DNA of 64,000 nucleotides from Pantoea sp. Brub (GTDB lineage: Bacteria > Pseudomonadota > Gammaproteobacteria > Enterobacterales > Enterobacteriaceae), in contig VOQV01000001.1 of assembly GCA_016642085.1 (NCBI GenBank), positions 62,001 to 126,000 on the forward strand, given 5' to 3'. Both the position numbers and the translations under genes were made by a program. Under the pieces are notes generated by a model. That model had not been told where the DNA came from. It saw only the letters and a program-made list of their open reading frames with translations, and did no database searches. Positions 1-9,874 of this stretch are shown here, one piece after another (the first letter of the stretch is position 1; every line of letters starts with the position of its first letter).

Positions 1-522
1 GCTGCAGGAGATACTTTTAGAGCAGCTGCAATTGAACAATTGCAAATTTGGAGTAAATATAGTGATATCCCTGTAATTGCTCAAAAAATTGGTGCAGATT
101 CAGCTGCAGTTATTTTTGATGCTATACAGTCTGCTAAAGCTCGTAATATTGATATATTAATTATTGATACAGCCGGTAGACTTCATAATAAATTACAATT
201 AATGGATGAATTGACAAAAATTACTAAAGTTATAAAAAAAATAGATAATACAGCACCACATGAAATCATGTTAATTATAGATGCTAGTACTGGACAAAAC
301 GCTATTAATCAAGCTAAAATATTTCATCAATATATGAATATAACTGGAATTACGATTACAAAATTAGATGGTACTGCTAAAGGGGGAATTATTTTTGCAA
401 TTGCTACTAAATTTCATATTCCTATTAGATATATAAGTGTAGGCGAAAAAATTAATGATCTTAAAATATTTAAAACTGAAGAGTTTATTAGTGCTTTATT
501 TGCTTTAGATGATATCAATTAA
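1..522 (+). CDS. ftsY: FtsY, signal-recognition-particle receptor GTPase (5' end outside window)
   Basis: FtsY docks SRP-ribosome complexes at the inner membrane and passes them to SecYEG; SRP and receptor activate each other's GTPase. Only the last 173 residues are here, the C-terminal part of the NG domain. The reading frame is open from base 1 (AAGDTFRAAAIEQL), so the gene runs in from the left. Visible GTPase motifs are DTAGR (G3), TKLDGTAKGG (G4 and following) and the closing segment GVGEKINDLKIF-like, all close to E. coli FtsY. The acidic N-terminal A domain cannot be assessed. In E. coli ftsE and ftsX follow; here the next gene is rpoH. Confidence 0.97.
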   Translation, partial: AAGDTFRAAAIEQLQIWSKYSDIPVIAQKIGADSAAVIFDAIQSAKARNIDILIIDTAGRLHNKLQLMDELTKITKVIKKIDNTAPHEIMLIIDASTGQNAINQAKIFHQYMNITGITITKLDGTAKGGIIFAIATKFHIPIRYISVGEKINDLKIFKTEEFISALFALDDIN

Positions 523-801
523 TTTAACTTGTTTAAAATTATTCATCATATCTTAAATTGAGATTAGTATTATCTATCAATGCTATATAATATACAATAT
601 TGTTTACAATTTTATTATTTAACTAAAAAGATATTTGTGTTGATTACCAACATATTAATACATGATATAATTTGCAATTTTGTCTCAATAACATCTATTA
701 TATTAAATAGCAATATTAATCATATATATCAAATTGTAATTTATTGTAAATATAACTCAAAAATAATATAATATCAATTATGTAAATTTAGTGAGGATTA
801 A

Positions 802-1659
802 ATGGCAAAAAAAATGGGAACATTAGCTATAGCTCCCCTTGGTAACTTGGAATCTTTTATCCAAATTGCTAATACATTACCAATGTTATCAGCAGCAGAA
901 GAACTAACATTAGCTGAACGTTTGCATTATCAAGGTGATTTAAAAGCAGCTAAAGTATTAATTTTATCTCACTTGCGTTTTGTCATTCATATTGCTCGTA
1001 ATTATTCTGGTTATGGTCTGCCACAAGCAGACCTCATTCAAGAAGGTAATATAGGATTAATGAAAGCAGTTAGACGTTTTAATCCTGAAGTAGGTGTTCG
1101 TCTAGTTTCTTTTGCTGTTCATTGGATTAAAGCTGAAATTCATGAATATGTTCTACGAAATTGGCGTATTGTAAAAGTTGCAACTACTAAAGCACAACGT
1201 AAATTATTTTTTAATCTTCGTAAAACAAAAAAACATTTAGGATGGTTTAATCAAGACGAAGTAGAAATGGTAGCACGTGAATTGGGAGTCAGTAGTAAAG
1301 ATGTTCGTGAGATGGAATCGCGTATGGCAGCACAAGATATGACTTTCGATATATTTAGTGATGACGAATCTAATGATAATAGAATCATGGCCCCAGTACT
1401 GTATCTTCAAGATAAAACTTCTGATTTTGCATATAGTATTGAAGAACATAATTGGGACGCACATGCTGCTAATAAGTTAAGTTATGCCTTAAAAGGTTTA
1501 GATCAACGTAGTCAACATATCATACGTACTCGTTGGTTAGAAGAAGATAATAAAACTACTCTTCAAGAGTTAGCTAATAAGTATGGCGTATCGGCCGAAC
1601 GGGTTAGACAACTTGAAAAAAATGCTATGAAAAAACTTAGAATAGCTATAGAATCTTAA
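802..1659 (+). CDS. rpoH: RNA polymerase sigma-32 (heat-shock sigma factor)
   Basis: Sigma-32 directs RNA polymerase to heat-shock promoters. The protein has 285 residues against 284 in E. coli and is collinear throughout. The RpoH-specific box [10 protein letters not shown] lies at residues 132-141, preceded by region 2 ([25 protein letters not shown] melting and -10 recognition). Region 4 near the C-terminus contains the helix-turn-helix [18 protein letters not shown]. The start ATG has a good Shine-Dalgarno GAGGA about 6 bases upstream. Near-complete conservation suggests it is still under strong selection. Its usual upstream neighbours ftsE and ftsX are absent; it faces the convergent marC-family gene. 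Confidence 0.98.
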   Translation: MAKKMGTLAIAPLGNLESFIQIANTLPMLSAAEELTLAERLHYQGDLKAAKVLILSHLRFVIHIARNYSGYGLPQADLIQEGNIGLMKAVRRFNPEVGVRLVSFAVHWIKAEIHEYVLRNWRIVKVATTKAQRKLFFNLRKTKKHLGWFNQDEVEMVARELGVSSKDVREMESRMAAQDMTFDIFSDDESNDNRIMAPVLYLQDKTSDFAYSIEEHNWDAHAANKLSYALKGLDQRSQHIIRTRWLEEDNKTTLQELANKYGVSAERVRQLEKNAMKKLRIAIES

Positions 1660-1807
1660 CGTAATAATTTATGTAACATTATTTCGATATATACTGAATA
1701 TTTAAATTATATTTTTACTAAATAGAATAGATTGTTATATATTTAATTTATTATTAATATATATTAGTATATTATCATTTAATACAATTATATTAATGAA
1801 TTAACAT

Positions 1808-2401
1808 CTACAATTTCATATAAACTTTAATGCCATCTAAAAACATCTGTACAGCTATTATTACTAAAATTAAACCCATAAGTTTTTCTAATACATTTAC
1901 ACCTTTTTCTCCTAATATTTTAAAAAATAAATTTGATAATAGTAAAATAATTAATGATAACCCCCAAGAAATAATTATAATACCTATAAGATATATTGTT
2001 TGTTTAGCATATTGATGAGATAACATCATTAACGTAGCTAATAATGACGGACCAGCTATTAAAGGAATTGCTAAAGGAACTAAAAATGGTTCTTTTTCAG
2101 AGGATAACCCCATATTATTTTCATCAGAAGAAGGAAAAATCATTTTAATAGCTATAAAAAATAAAATTATTCCTCCAGAAATAGAAACTGATTCAGTACG
2201 CAAATTTAAAAATATTAAAATATATTCTCCAAATATTAAAAATACAAACATAATAATTAAAGCAATAAACATTTCACGAATTAATATCATACGTCTTCGT
2301 TTAGGTTCAACATATTTTAAAATTGACATAAAAATTGGTAAATTACCTAACGGATCCATAATTAAAAATAATAGTATTATTCCAGAAACCATTTCATTCA
2401 T
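1808..2401 (-). CDS. yhgN: MarC-family inner-membrane protein (YhgN)
   Basis: A 197-residue, very hydrophobic protein, the same length as E. coli YhgN, with the family hallmarks MDPLGNLPIF near the N-terminus, SISGGIILF in the middle and FLVPLAIPLIAGPS in the second half. About six membrane-spanning segments can be drawn. The MarC family has no firmly established substrate, so function is left open; transport of small metabolites such as amino acids is a common suggestion. It is divergent from asd, the same arrangement as in E. coli, which supports orthology. The gene ends 148 bases from the convergent rpoH stop. Confidence 0.93.
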   Translation of the reverse strand: MNEMVSGIILLFLIMDPLGNLPIFMSILKYVEPKRRRMILIREMFIALIIMFVFLIFGEYILIFLNLRTESVSISGGIILFFIAIKMIFPSSDENNMGLSSEKEPFLVPLAIPLIAGPSLLATLMMLSHQYAKQTIYLIGIIIISWGLSLIILLLSNLFFKILGEKGVNVLEKLMGLILVIIAVQMFLDGIKVYMKL

Positions 2402-2578
2402 TTATTTTTTTATCTCTATTAATGAAGTGCTTTATTATTACATATAATTAGTTATATTTTATACAATTAATCATTATTAATAAATTTAATTATTGCACAT
2501 AATTTAGTTAACATAACATTTTAATGTCTTATTTTAAATAAACAATAAGATATATAAATATTTTAAACCGGATGTGAT

Positions 2579-3688
2579 ATGAAAAACGTTGGTTTTGTTG
2601 GTTGGCGAGGTATGGTAGGTTCAGTATTAATGTCTAGAATGATTGAAGAAAATAATTTTGATTATATTAATTCAATTTTTTTTTCTACATCACAAATAGG
2701 AAATATAGCACCAAGCTTTAATAGTAAAAATAATGGTGTATTGCAAGATGCTTTTAACTTAAATATATTAAAAGAATTAGATATTATTATTACTTGCCAA
2801 GGAAGTAAATATACTAGTGAAATATATCCTAAGCTCAGATCTATAGGTTGGAAAGGCTATTGGATAGATTCAGCATCTTTATTACGTATGAAACATGATG
2901 CAATTATTGTTCTTGATCCAATTAATTATCAAATAATTAATAAAAGTATAAATAATGGAATTCATACTTTTGTTGGTGGCAATTGCACTGTTAGTTTAAT
3001 GTTAATGTCACTTGGAGGTTTATTTACTAATAATTTAATTGAATGGATATCCGTAGCTACTTATCAAGCTGCTTCAGGTGGAGGGGCTAAATACGTTTAT
3101 GAATTATTAAAACAAACTGATGTTATTTATAATCATATATCTCAAGAATTAAATAATTTAAACTCTTCAATATTAAACATAGAACGTCAAATTAGAAATA
3201 TTACTAATTCTAATTTATTACCAATTAATAATTTCAATGTACCATTATCTGGCAGTTTAATTCCTTGGATAGATAATAAATTAACAACTGGTCAAACTAG
3301 AGAAGAATGGAAAGGTCAAACAGAAGCTAATAAAATTCTTAATACAAAACAAATGATACCCATTGATGGTTTATGTGTTAGAATTAGTACATTACGTTGC
3401 CATAGTCAAGCTTTCACTATTAAACTTAAAAAAGAAATAAGCATACAAGATATAGAAGAATTAATTACATCACATAATCAATGGGTTAAAATAATACCAA
3501 ATGAAAGAGAAACAACAATACATGAACTAACCCCAACTGCAGTAACAGGAACTTTAAATATACCTATTGGACGTTTGAGAAAATTGAATATGGGCAGAAA
3601 ATATATTTCTGCTTTTACAGTAGGTGATCAATTGTTATGGGGAGCAGCTGAACCGTTAAGACGTATGTTAAATTTTTTAGTTAAATAA
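2579..3688 (+). CDS. asd: Aspartate-semialdehyde dehydrogenase
   Basis: Reduces aspartyl phosphate to aspartate semialdehyde with NADPH, the branch point to lysine/diaminopimelate, threonine and methionine. It has 369 residues (E. coli 367). The N-terminal Rossmann motif is [14 protein letters not shown]; the catalytic cysteine is Cys136 in GGNCTVSL; the substrate/His segment RCHSQAF is present near residue 275. Diaminopimelate is needed for peptidoglycan, so retention fits both wall synthesis and amino-acid supply. The ATG is preceded by GGATGTGAT, an imperfect ribosome-binding site. Stands alone, divergent from the marC-family gene. Confidence 0.98.
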   Translation: MKNVGFVGWRGMVGSVLMSRMIEENNFDYINSIFFSTSQIGNIAPSFNSKNNGVLQDAFNLNILKELDIIITCQGSKYTSEIYPKLRSIGWKGYWIDSASLLRMKHDAIIVLDPINYQIINKSINNGIHTFVGGNCTVSLMLMSLGGLFTNNLIEWISVATYQAASGGGAKYVYELLKQTDVIYNHISQELNNLNSSILNIERQIRNITNSNLLPINNFNVPLSGSLIPWIDNKLTTGQTREEWKGQTEANKILNTKQMIPIDGLCVRISTLRCHSQAFTIKLKKEISIQDIEELITSHNQWVKIIPNERETTIHELTPTAVTGTLNIPIGRLRKLNMGRKYISAFTVGDQLLWGAAEPLRRMLNFLVK

Positions 3689-3749
3689 ATATATCAATAT
3701 ATTTATAACAAGTATTTAAAGTATTAAATATCATTATTTGAATTGATTA

Positions 3750-3790
3750 ATCAAAATAGTTAGAATCTATTGTTAGCTAACTATTTTGAT
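3750..3790. terminator. Bidirectional hairpin between convergent asd and nfuA
   Basis: A perfect 14-bp stem (3750-3763 with 3777-3790, arm sequence ATCAAAATAGTTAG) and a 13-base loop sits between the stops of asd and nfuA. T-runs after either arm are poor, so the terminator role rests on its position between two convergent genes. Confidence 0.55.
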
Positions 3791-3874
3791 AATAAATAAA
3801 ACATATAAATTAATTATTTAAAATAATAATTCTATTCTACTGTTTAAAATATTATCTTGTAATTAATCATGTTA

Positions 3875-4450
3875 TTAATAGTAAGAATGCATATTACGTT
3901 TATGTTCAGTAATATCTATAACTCCTTTTATTTCTGGAAAATGTAATAACAATTCTCTTTCTATATGATTTTTTACAGTTATATTAATCATTGAGCAACC
4001 ATTACATCCTCCTTTAAATTCTAAAACTACATAACCATCATTATTAATTTCAATTAATGATACATATCCACCGTGAGTTAACAATTGTGGACTAATTTGA
4101 GAATATAAAAAATACTGAATACGTTTAAATATAGAAGATTCTGTCAATTCATTAGATGATTTAATTTTAGGAACTTTTAATACTAATTGAGATTCAAGAT
4201 CATCAACAATAAAATCAATTTCTGCTTTTTCTAAATACGGTGCACTGATTTCATCAATATATACATATAATTGACCAAATTTTAATTTTTTATCAGTTTT
4301 TGTAATATTATTTGGTGAACAATAAGCAACTTCGCATTCAGCTTTCGAAGTTCCTGGATTTGTTATAAATATGCGAATTTGCGTGCCATTTTTTTGTTTA
4401 GCTAATAATGTTAAAAAATATTTTTCTGCTGCTTTAGTAATTACAATCAT
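3875..4450 (-). CDS. nfuA: Fe-S cluster carrier NfuA
   Basis: Carries and delivers [4Fe-4S] clusters to apo-enzymes. The first half is a degenerate A-type carrier domain (NGTQIRIFITNPGT...), the second an Nfu domain with the cluster-binding CxxC in GGCNGCSM. I start it at the ATG at 4450: this gives 191 residues, exactly the E. coli length, and places the cysteines at 149 and 152 as in E. coli; a TTG at 4462 would add four residues without homology. The C-terminus HKRNMHSYY matches the enterobacterial ending. Divergent from bioH as in E. coli, where gntX lies between; gntX is gone. Confidence 0.96.
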   Translation of the reverse strand: MIVITKAAEKYFLTLLAKQKNGTQIRIFITNPGTSKAECEVAYCSPNNITKTDKKLKFGQLYVYIDEISAPYLEKAEIDFIVDDLESQLVLKVPKIKSSNELTESSIFKRIQYFLYSQISPQLLTHGGYVSLIEINNDGYVVLEFKGGCNGCSMINITVKNHIERELLLHFPEIKGVIDITEHKRNMHSYY

Positions 4451-4758
4451 TTTTATACTCAATGTTATTTAAATCTATAATATCAATAATATAAAATATT
4501 ATGTATATTTATTTATCTTAAATAAAATTATTATGTATTAATAATATATCAAATATTTATTTTAAAATAATTACAACTAATGTTGTTTATAACAATAAAT
4601 AAAAAAATATATTAAAGTCAATTCTTTATATATATTATATATATCTTCTTTTAAATTTATTTATATATTTATTTAAATAAATTAAAGATTAAATATTTAC
4701 TAATATATAGTTAAATTTAAAATAATTATCACATAATAATTATTTTAAATAATATGAT

Positions 4759-5583
4759 ATGGTTTATCAGAATATATTTATTAATCATTTGGATAAAAAT
4801 TTGTCAACTTCACTTTATTTGCAAACTTATGGAAATGGTAGCAAGAATATTGTGTTATTACATGGATGGGGATTAAATTCAAACATATGGAAACATCTTG
4901 TTTCTAAATTAAATAAAAGTTATCAATTACACTTTATTGATTTACCTGGTTATGGATTTAATAAAGATGTATATGAAGTAACATTAAATGGTATATCAAA
5001 AAAAGTAATATCTTGTTTACCTTCGAATTCTGTTTTAATAGGTTGGTCTTTAGGTGGATTAATAGCTACTCAAATAGCATTTACTGTACCTAATAAAATT
5101 AATGGATTGATTACCGTTGCTTCTTCTCCTTGTTTTATTGCTAAAAATAATTGGCCAGGTATTGGAATAAACTTATTAAAAGCTTTTAAGGAAAAATTAA
5201 AATATGATTTTTATCAAACTATAGAACGTTTTTTATTATTACAAACATTAGGAACACAAAATAATTATTTTAATACATATGAAATACGGAAAATATTATT
5301 TTTTCAACATAAACCATCGATTGAAATACTTAATCATGGATTAGATATTTTATCTAACATGGATATTAGAGGAATGGTATCTTCTATCAAACTGCCATTT
5401 TTACGAATATATGGTGCATTAGATAGTTTAGTACCCCGTCAAGTTGTGCCAAAAGTAGATAGATTAATACCTTTATCATCTTCAGTTATAATAGAACAAG
5501 CAGCACATGTTCCTTTTATATCTCATGTCGATAATTTTTGTTATCATATTACTAATTTTTTGTCTAGAATTAATTACCAATAG
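4759..5583 (+). CDS. bioH: Pimeloyl-ACP methyl ester carboxylesterase BioH
   Basis: BioH hydrolyses pimeloyl-ACP methyl ester and so ends the pimelate stage of biotin synthesis. The alpha/beta-hydrolase signature is clear: oxyanion segment LLHGWGLN, nucleophile elbow GWSLGG with Ser97, then Asp222 (YGALD) and His250 (AAHVPF). These are all offset by 15 from E. coli Ser82/Asp207/His235, so the protein carries about 15 extra N-terminal residues (274 in total against 256). No Shine-Dalgarno precedes this ATG; a TTG at 4801 would give almost the E. coli N-terminus and is an alternative start. No other biotin gene is in the window. Confidence 0.92.
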   Translation: MVYQNIFINHLDKNLSTSLYLQTYGNGSKNIVLLHGWGLNSNIWKHLVSKLNKSYQLHFIDLPGYGFNKDVYEVTLNGISKKVISCLPSNSVLIGWSLGGLIATQIAFTVPNKINGLITVASSPCFIAKNNWPGIGINLLKAFKEKLKYDFYQTIERFLLLQTLGTQNNYFNTYEIRKILFFQHKPSIEILNHGLDILSNMDIRGMVSSIKLPFLRIYGALDSLVPRQVVPKVDRLIPLSSSVIIEQAAHVPFISHVDNFCYHITNFLSRINYQ

Positions 5584-5916
5584 ATATAGAACATTATTAA
5601 AAATTTATAATGCATTACAGTTATATAGTCAAGATATGTAAATTATATAGGTCATAATTTATATGGATATTCATCTTAAATAAATATCAATGATTAACTA
5701 TATCCAGTTTCAATTAGATGAATTAAAATTTTATATAACTTATATGCATAAATTTATATATAACATTTAAAAAATAAATTCAATTTAATAAATTTTTATT
5801 TAATGCTTATCAAATAAAGATTTTTTAAAAAAAAATATTATATAATAATATATACAAAGCTTTATATAAAAAACAATTATAATTAGCCACAATGCATAAT
5901 TTTTTAATAATTAAAC
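5584..5916. other. Gene-free spacer between bioH and nudE
   Basis: 333 bases of almost pure A+T. I see no open frame with coding character, no tRNA and no strong hairpin. Confidence 0.7.
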
Positions 5917-6483
5917 ATGAAAACAAAAATAAATTTACCAAAAATTATAAATATAAAAACAGTAGCAAATACAAAATTGTTTAATATTGAATCAATTGAT
6001 TTAATGTTTAGTAATGGAGAAAAAAGAATTTATGAACGTATAAAATCACATAATTCAGAAATGGTGATAATTGTACCAATAATCAATAATTATTTAATTT
6101 TGATTCATGAATATGCTGTTGGAATAGAAAATTATATGTTAGGTTTTCCTAAAGGATTAATAAATTATAAAGAATCCGTACAAGATGCAGCAAATAGAGA
6201 ACTTAAAGAAGAAATTGGTTTTGGTGCTAAACAATTGTTTGTATTAGATAAATTAATTATATCACCTTCTTATTTCTTTAACACTATGCATATAGTAGTA
6301 GCTAAAAATCTTTATATAGAAAAATTATTAGGAGATGAACCAGAACCTCTTATTACTGAACAATGGCCTGTTAAACATATGTTAGAATTATTAAAAAAAC
6401 CAACTTTTTGTGAAACACGTAATGTAAGTGCATTATTTGTAGTTCGTGAATGGTTAGTCAAAACAGGTTATATAAATTATTAA
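5917..6483 (+). CDS. nudE: ADP compounds hydrolase NudE (Nudix family)
   Basis: Hydrolyses ADP-ribose, NADH, diadenosine nucleotides and similar compounds. It has 188 residues (E. coli 186). The Nudix box is perfect, running from Gly80 through Glu86, Arg94-Glu95 and Glu98-Glu99 to Gly101 (RELKEEIG). The flanks ENYMLGFPKGL and the C-terminal NVSALFVVREWL are specific for NudE rather than other Nudix proteins. In E. coli mrcA and the hof genes lie between nudE and aroK; here the interval is a gene-free spacer. Retaining a single housecleaning Nudix enzyme in so small a genome is notable but not unprecedented. Confidence 0.95.
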   Translation: MKTKINLPKIINIKTVANTKLFNIESIDLMFSNGEKRIYERIKSHNSEMVIIVPIINNYLILIHEYAVGIENYMLGFPKGLINYKESVQDAANRELKEEIGFGAKQLFVLDKLIISPSYFFNTMHIVVAKNLYIEKLLGDEPEPLITEQWPVKHMLELLKKPTFCETRNVSALFVVREWLVKTGYINY

Positions 6484-7076
6484 ATAATATATAATACACT
6501 TTGTATAATATAGTTTTATATTTTTATCAAATTATGTTCTCTATAAAAAATATATTTATTTCAATATAGCACAAAAATATCTATTAGATAGATCTCATTC
6601 ATATGTATTATTAACAATGTTTAACTTATATATTAATTAAATAAATTAATACATACCTTATCTTTATAGGCATTAAACTTATATATAATATTAAATATAT
6701 AAATAATACAAAAAAAAATAATATTTTTATGATAATGGTTTGTTATTTAATTACAACAAATAATTAGTAAATACATCAATAAATTATATCTTATTATAAT
6801 TATCTTTATTGTTTTATATGATATATTATGTTTAAATAAAGGTAGTAATAATCTATAAATATATAATAAAATCATTATATTAACTAAACACATACATTAT
6901 ACAATATTTATATTACAGGATTAAATTATTGTAATAATATACAAAATATTATTAGTGATTTTTAACTTTAAATATTAATTATCTTTTGTATCAAGGTCTT
7001 GATACTTGTCTCTATTAGTCAATTGAAATAAGTAGAGACGTACTATTAACAAACTTTATTCATTAATACAAAAAAA
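6484..7076. other. Gene-free spacer where mrcA and hof genes would lie
   Basis: 593 bases without a credible gene. Nearly all of it is featureless A+T. The last 90 bases hold two adjacent inverted repeats just upstream of aroK, listed separately. No recognisable remnant of mrcA (penicillin-binding protein 1a) could be read in any frame. Confidence 0.65.
6988..7042 (+). promoter_or_regulatory. Paired inverted repeats in the aroK leader
   Basis: The repeat GTATCAAG-GT-CTTGATAC occupies 6988-7005 (8-bp stem, 2-base centre). Immediately after it GTCTCTA at 7008-7014 pairs with TAGAGAC at 7033-7039. The second stem can be lengthened by TAC 7003-7005 pairing with GTA 7040-7042, which would break the first stem, so the two are partly mutually exclusive. 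This is the least AT-rich part of the spacer and ends 34 bases before the aroK ATG. It could be an operator, an attenuator-like leader or chance; function is inferred. Confidence 0.4.
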
Positions 7077-7601
7077 ATGATAGATAAACGCAATATTTTT
7101 TTAATTGGACCGATGGGTGCAGGAAAAAGTACTATTGGACGTCAATTAGCTCAACAATTTAATATGGAGTTTTTTGATTCAGATCAAGAAATTGAACATC
7201 GTACTGGAGCTGATATAAATTGGGTATTTGATATTGAAGGAGAATTAGGTTTTAGAAAAAGAGAACAACAAATAATAGATGAATTAACTAAAAAACAAGG
7301 TATAATTCTTGCCACTGGTGGAGGATCTATTAAAGATAAAGATACTCGTAATTTTCTTTCAGCACGTGGTATCGTAATTTATTTAGAAACGACAATAGAA
7401 AAACAATTAGCACGTACTCAACGCGATAAAAAACGGCCATTGTTAAATCAAATAGATATACCTCCACAAGAAATGCTTGAGAAATTAGCTAGTGAACGTA
7501 ATTGTTTATATGAAGAAATTGCTGATATTACAATTAGTACTAATGAACAAAGTACAAAATTTGTAGTTAATAAAATTATTTCTATATTAGCAAAGTATTA
7601 A
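7077..7601 (+). CDS. aroK: Shikimate kinase I
   Basis: Phosphorylates shikimate to shikimate 3-phosphate, the fifth step of the chorismate pathway. It has 174 residues (E. coli AroK 173). The Walker A motif GPMGAGKST is at residues 11-19, the Mg2+/shikimate-binding acidic pair Asp34 and Asp36 in [13 protein letters not shown], the shikimate-binding GGG at 81-83 and the lid segment RDKKRPLL. It is followed after 39 bases by aroB, so the two probably form one transcript as in E. coli. The leader carries unusual inverted repeats. Confidence 0.98.
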   Translation: MIDKRNIFLIGPMGAGKSTIGRQLAQQFNMEFFDSDQEIEHRTGADINWVFDIEGELGFRKREQQIIDELTKKQGIILATGGGSIKDKDTRNFLSARGIVIYLETTIEKQLARTQRDKKRPLLNQIDIPPQEMLEKLASERNCLYEEIADITISTNEQSTKFVVNKIISILAKY

Positions 7602-7640
7602 TGATATTGAATATTTTTTTTGTATTAGGTGTTTAACATT

Positions 7641-8744
7641 ATGGAAAAAATTAATGTTTCATTAGGAAAACGTAGCTACCATATTATCATTACTGATAAA
7701 TTATTTAATCATACTAGTTTAGTAGATATCTTTTGGCCTTTAAAGTCAGGAGATAATGTTATGTTAATTACTAATGAAAATATATCTAATTTATATTTAA
7801 AAAAAATTATAACCTCACTAAGGTCATTAAATCTAAAAATAGATTATATAATATTACCAGATGGAGAAAAATATAAAACAATTGATACAATAAATTATAT
7901 TGTTACTGCTTTATTACAAAAAAAACATGGTCGCGACACAACATTAATAGCATTAGGTGGCGGTGTAATTGGTGATTTAACTGGTTTTGCGGCAGCTATT
8001 TATCAACGTGGAGTTCGTTTTATTCAAATACCAACTACATTATTAGCACAAGTAGACGCTTCAATTGGCGGAAAAACTTCTGTAAATCATATATTAGGTA
8101 AAAATATGATTGGTGCATTTTACCAACCTACATCGGTGATAATTAATACTACATTTCTAAAATCCTTACCTATTCGTGAATTTTCTTCTGGTTTAGCTGA
8201 AGTAATTAAATATAGTATTATTTTAGATAATGATTTTTTTCAATGGATTAAAAAAAATATTAATTTATTGTTTAGTTTAAATAATCAAGTATTAAAATAT
8301 TGTATCAGTAGATGCTGCAGGTTAAAAACTAGTGTAGTTATATGTGATGAATATGAAAAAAGTTATAGATCAATATTAAACTTAGGTCATACTTTTGGTC
8401 ATGCTATTGAATCATATATGGGATATGGCAAATGGCTTCATGGTGAGGCTATATCTGCTGGAATGGTAATGGCTGCACAAACATCAATAAATATGAATAA
8501 AATGCATCATTCAAATTTAGATGAAATTGTACATTTATTACAATGTGCTAAACTACCTATACACGGTCCTTTAGAAATGAAACCTGGAGATTATTTACCG
8601 TATATAATTCGTGATAAAAAAATGTTAACAAATAATTTACGTTTAATCATTCCTATTTCAATAGGATCTGCTGAAATATGTACTAATCTATCTCATGAAA
8701 TGTTATTTAATGCTATTAGTGATTGTAATAAAAAATATAATTAA
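7641..8744 (+). CDS. aroB: 3-Dehydroquinate synthase
   Basis: Converts DAHP to 3-dehydroquinate using NAD+ and a divalent metal, the second step of the shikimate pathway. I start at the ATG at 7641 (MEKINVSLGKRSY), which matches the E. coli N-terminus and lies behind AGGTG; a GTG at 7629 would add four residues. The product has 367 residues (E. coli 362). The NAD-binding glycine motif GGGVIGDLTGF, the metal-site segment LAEVIKY and the two-histidine motif LGHTFGHAIE are all present. damX, which follows aroB in E. coli, is missing and dam comes next. Confidence 0.97.
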   Translation: MEKINVSLGKRSYHIIITDKLFNHTSLVDIFWPLKSGDNVMLITNENISNLYLKKIITSLRSLNLKIDYIILPDGEKYKTIDTINYIVTALLQKKHGRDTTLIALGGGVIGDLTGFAAAIYQRGVRFIQIPTTLLAQVDASIGGKTSVNHILGKNMIGAFYQPTSVIINTTFLKSLPIREFSSGLAEVIKYSIILDNDFFQWIKKNINLLFSLNNQVLKYCISRCCRLKTSVVICDEYEKSYRSILNLGHTFGHAIESYMGYGKWLHGEAISAGMVMAAQTSINMNKMHHSNLDEIVHLLQCAKLPIHGPLEMKPGDYLPYIIRDKKMLTNNLRLIIPISIGSAEICTNLSHEMLFNAISDCNKKYN

Positions 8745-9005
8745 TTAGTTTAATTTTTAATCAATATATATCATAAAACTAATGCAATTGCATATATTAT
8801 ATCAACAATAATTGTATTTAATTCAATTAAATAATAAATTATTAATATTTTAACAAATATAAATAATATAATATATTTTATTAGTAAATATAAAATATTT
8901 AAAATAGATCAATATTTATATGTAATTATATTAACTAAAATAATTAATTGAAAATTCATAAAAACATTTGCAAAATATATTATATGTAATTTTAGTATAA
9001 AAAGC

Positions 9006-9824
9006 ATGAAAAAAAATCGCTCTTTTCTAAAATGGGCAGGAGGAAAATTTTCCTTATTAGAAGATATATATCGGTTATTGCCACAAGGTGATTGCCTAAT
9101 TGAACCTTTTGTAGGTTCTGGTACTGTGTTTTTGAATATTGATTTTGATCAATATTATTTAGCAGATATTAACAGTGATTTAATTAATCTTTATAATATA
9201 GTAAAAAATCAAATATCAAATTTTGTTATTGATGCTCAATTGTTATTTACTGCAAACAGTAATAATGCAAAATGTTATTATCATAGACGAAAAGAATTTC
9301 ATATTAATACTGATATTTACCAACGTTCTTTATTATTTTTATATCTTAATCGTCATTGTTATAATGGTTTATGTAGGTATAATTTACAAGGGCAATTTAA
9401 TGTACCTTTTGGTAGATATAATAAACCTTATTTTCCTGAATCTGAACTTTTCTTTTTTTCTGAAAGAGCACAAAAAGCAACATTTGTTTGTGAAACTTAT
9501 GATGAGACCCTAAAAAAAGCAACTAGAGGATCTGTTATATACTGTGATCCTCCGTATTTACCATTATCTACAACATCAAAATTCACATCTTATTATTATA
9601 CTAATCATTTTAATATACATGAACAAAAACGTTTAGCACAATTAGCTGAAAAAATTGCATTAATACGTAATATACCAATACTCATATCTAACCATGATAC
9701 TTTATTAACACGATTATGGTATCAAAAAGCTATATTGCATTCAGTCCAAACTCAACGCTATATAAGTAGAAATATTAATAACCGCATAAAAGTAAATGAA
9801 TTGTTAGCTTTATTTAATACATAA
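9006..9824 (+). CDS. dam: DNA adenine methyltransferase Dam (GATC)
   Basis: Methylates adenine N6 in GATC, used for mismatch-repair strand choice and replication timing. It has 272 residues (E. coli 278). Motifs: N-terminal FLKWAGGK, S-adenosylmethionine-binding EPFVGSG at 33-39, the long target-recognition region NGLCRYNLQGQFNVPFG, and the catalytic DPPY at 181-184. The C-terminus ends in KVNELLALF, like E. coli but a few residues shorter. Several reduced symbionts have lost dam, so its intact state, along with MaoP later in the window, suggests that GATC methylation still matters here. Upstream spacer is 261 bases without damX. Confidence 0.97.
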   Translation: MKKNRSFLKWAGGKFSLLEDIYRLLPQGDCLIEPFVGSGTVFLNIDFDQYYLADINSDLINLYNIVKNQISNFVIDAQLLFTANSNNAKCYYHRRKEFHINTDIYQRSLLFLYLNRHCYNGLCRYNLQGQFNVPFGRYNKPYFPESELFFFSERAQKATFVCETYDETLKKATRGSVIYCDPPYLPLSTTSKFTSYYYTNHFNIHEQKRLAQLAEKIALIRNIPILISNHDTLLTRLWYQKAILHSVQTQRYISRNINNRIKVNELLALFNT

Positions 9825-9874
9825 CGATTATATAATATATATTATATTACGACATAATCAAAAATAGGAAAAAA

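Noticed and set aside
580..771. 63-codon open frame between ftsY and rpoH
   Set aside because: It is made of AT-rich filler (Ile, Asn, Tyr, Leu), has no ribosome-binding site and resembles no family; such frames are frequent by chance here.
1660..1807. AT repeats between rpoH and the MarC-family gene as terminator
   Set aside because: Only short TA-type symmetry is present, which is expected by chance in this composition.
1830..2015. Open frame opposite the MarC-family gene
   Set aside because: Lies entirely inside a well-supported gene on the other strand and has no homology.
9223..9513. 96-codon frame inside dam
   Set aside because: Shifted-frame shadow of dam; composed of Ile, Leu and Val runs from AT-rich codons.
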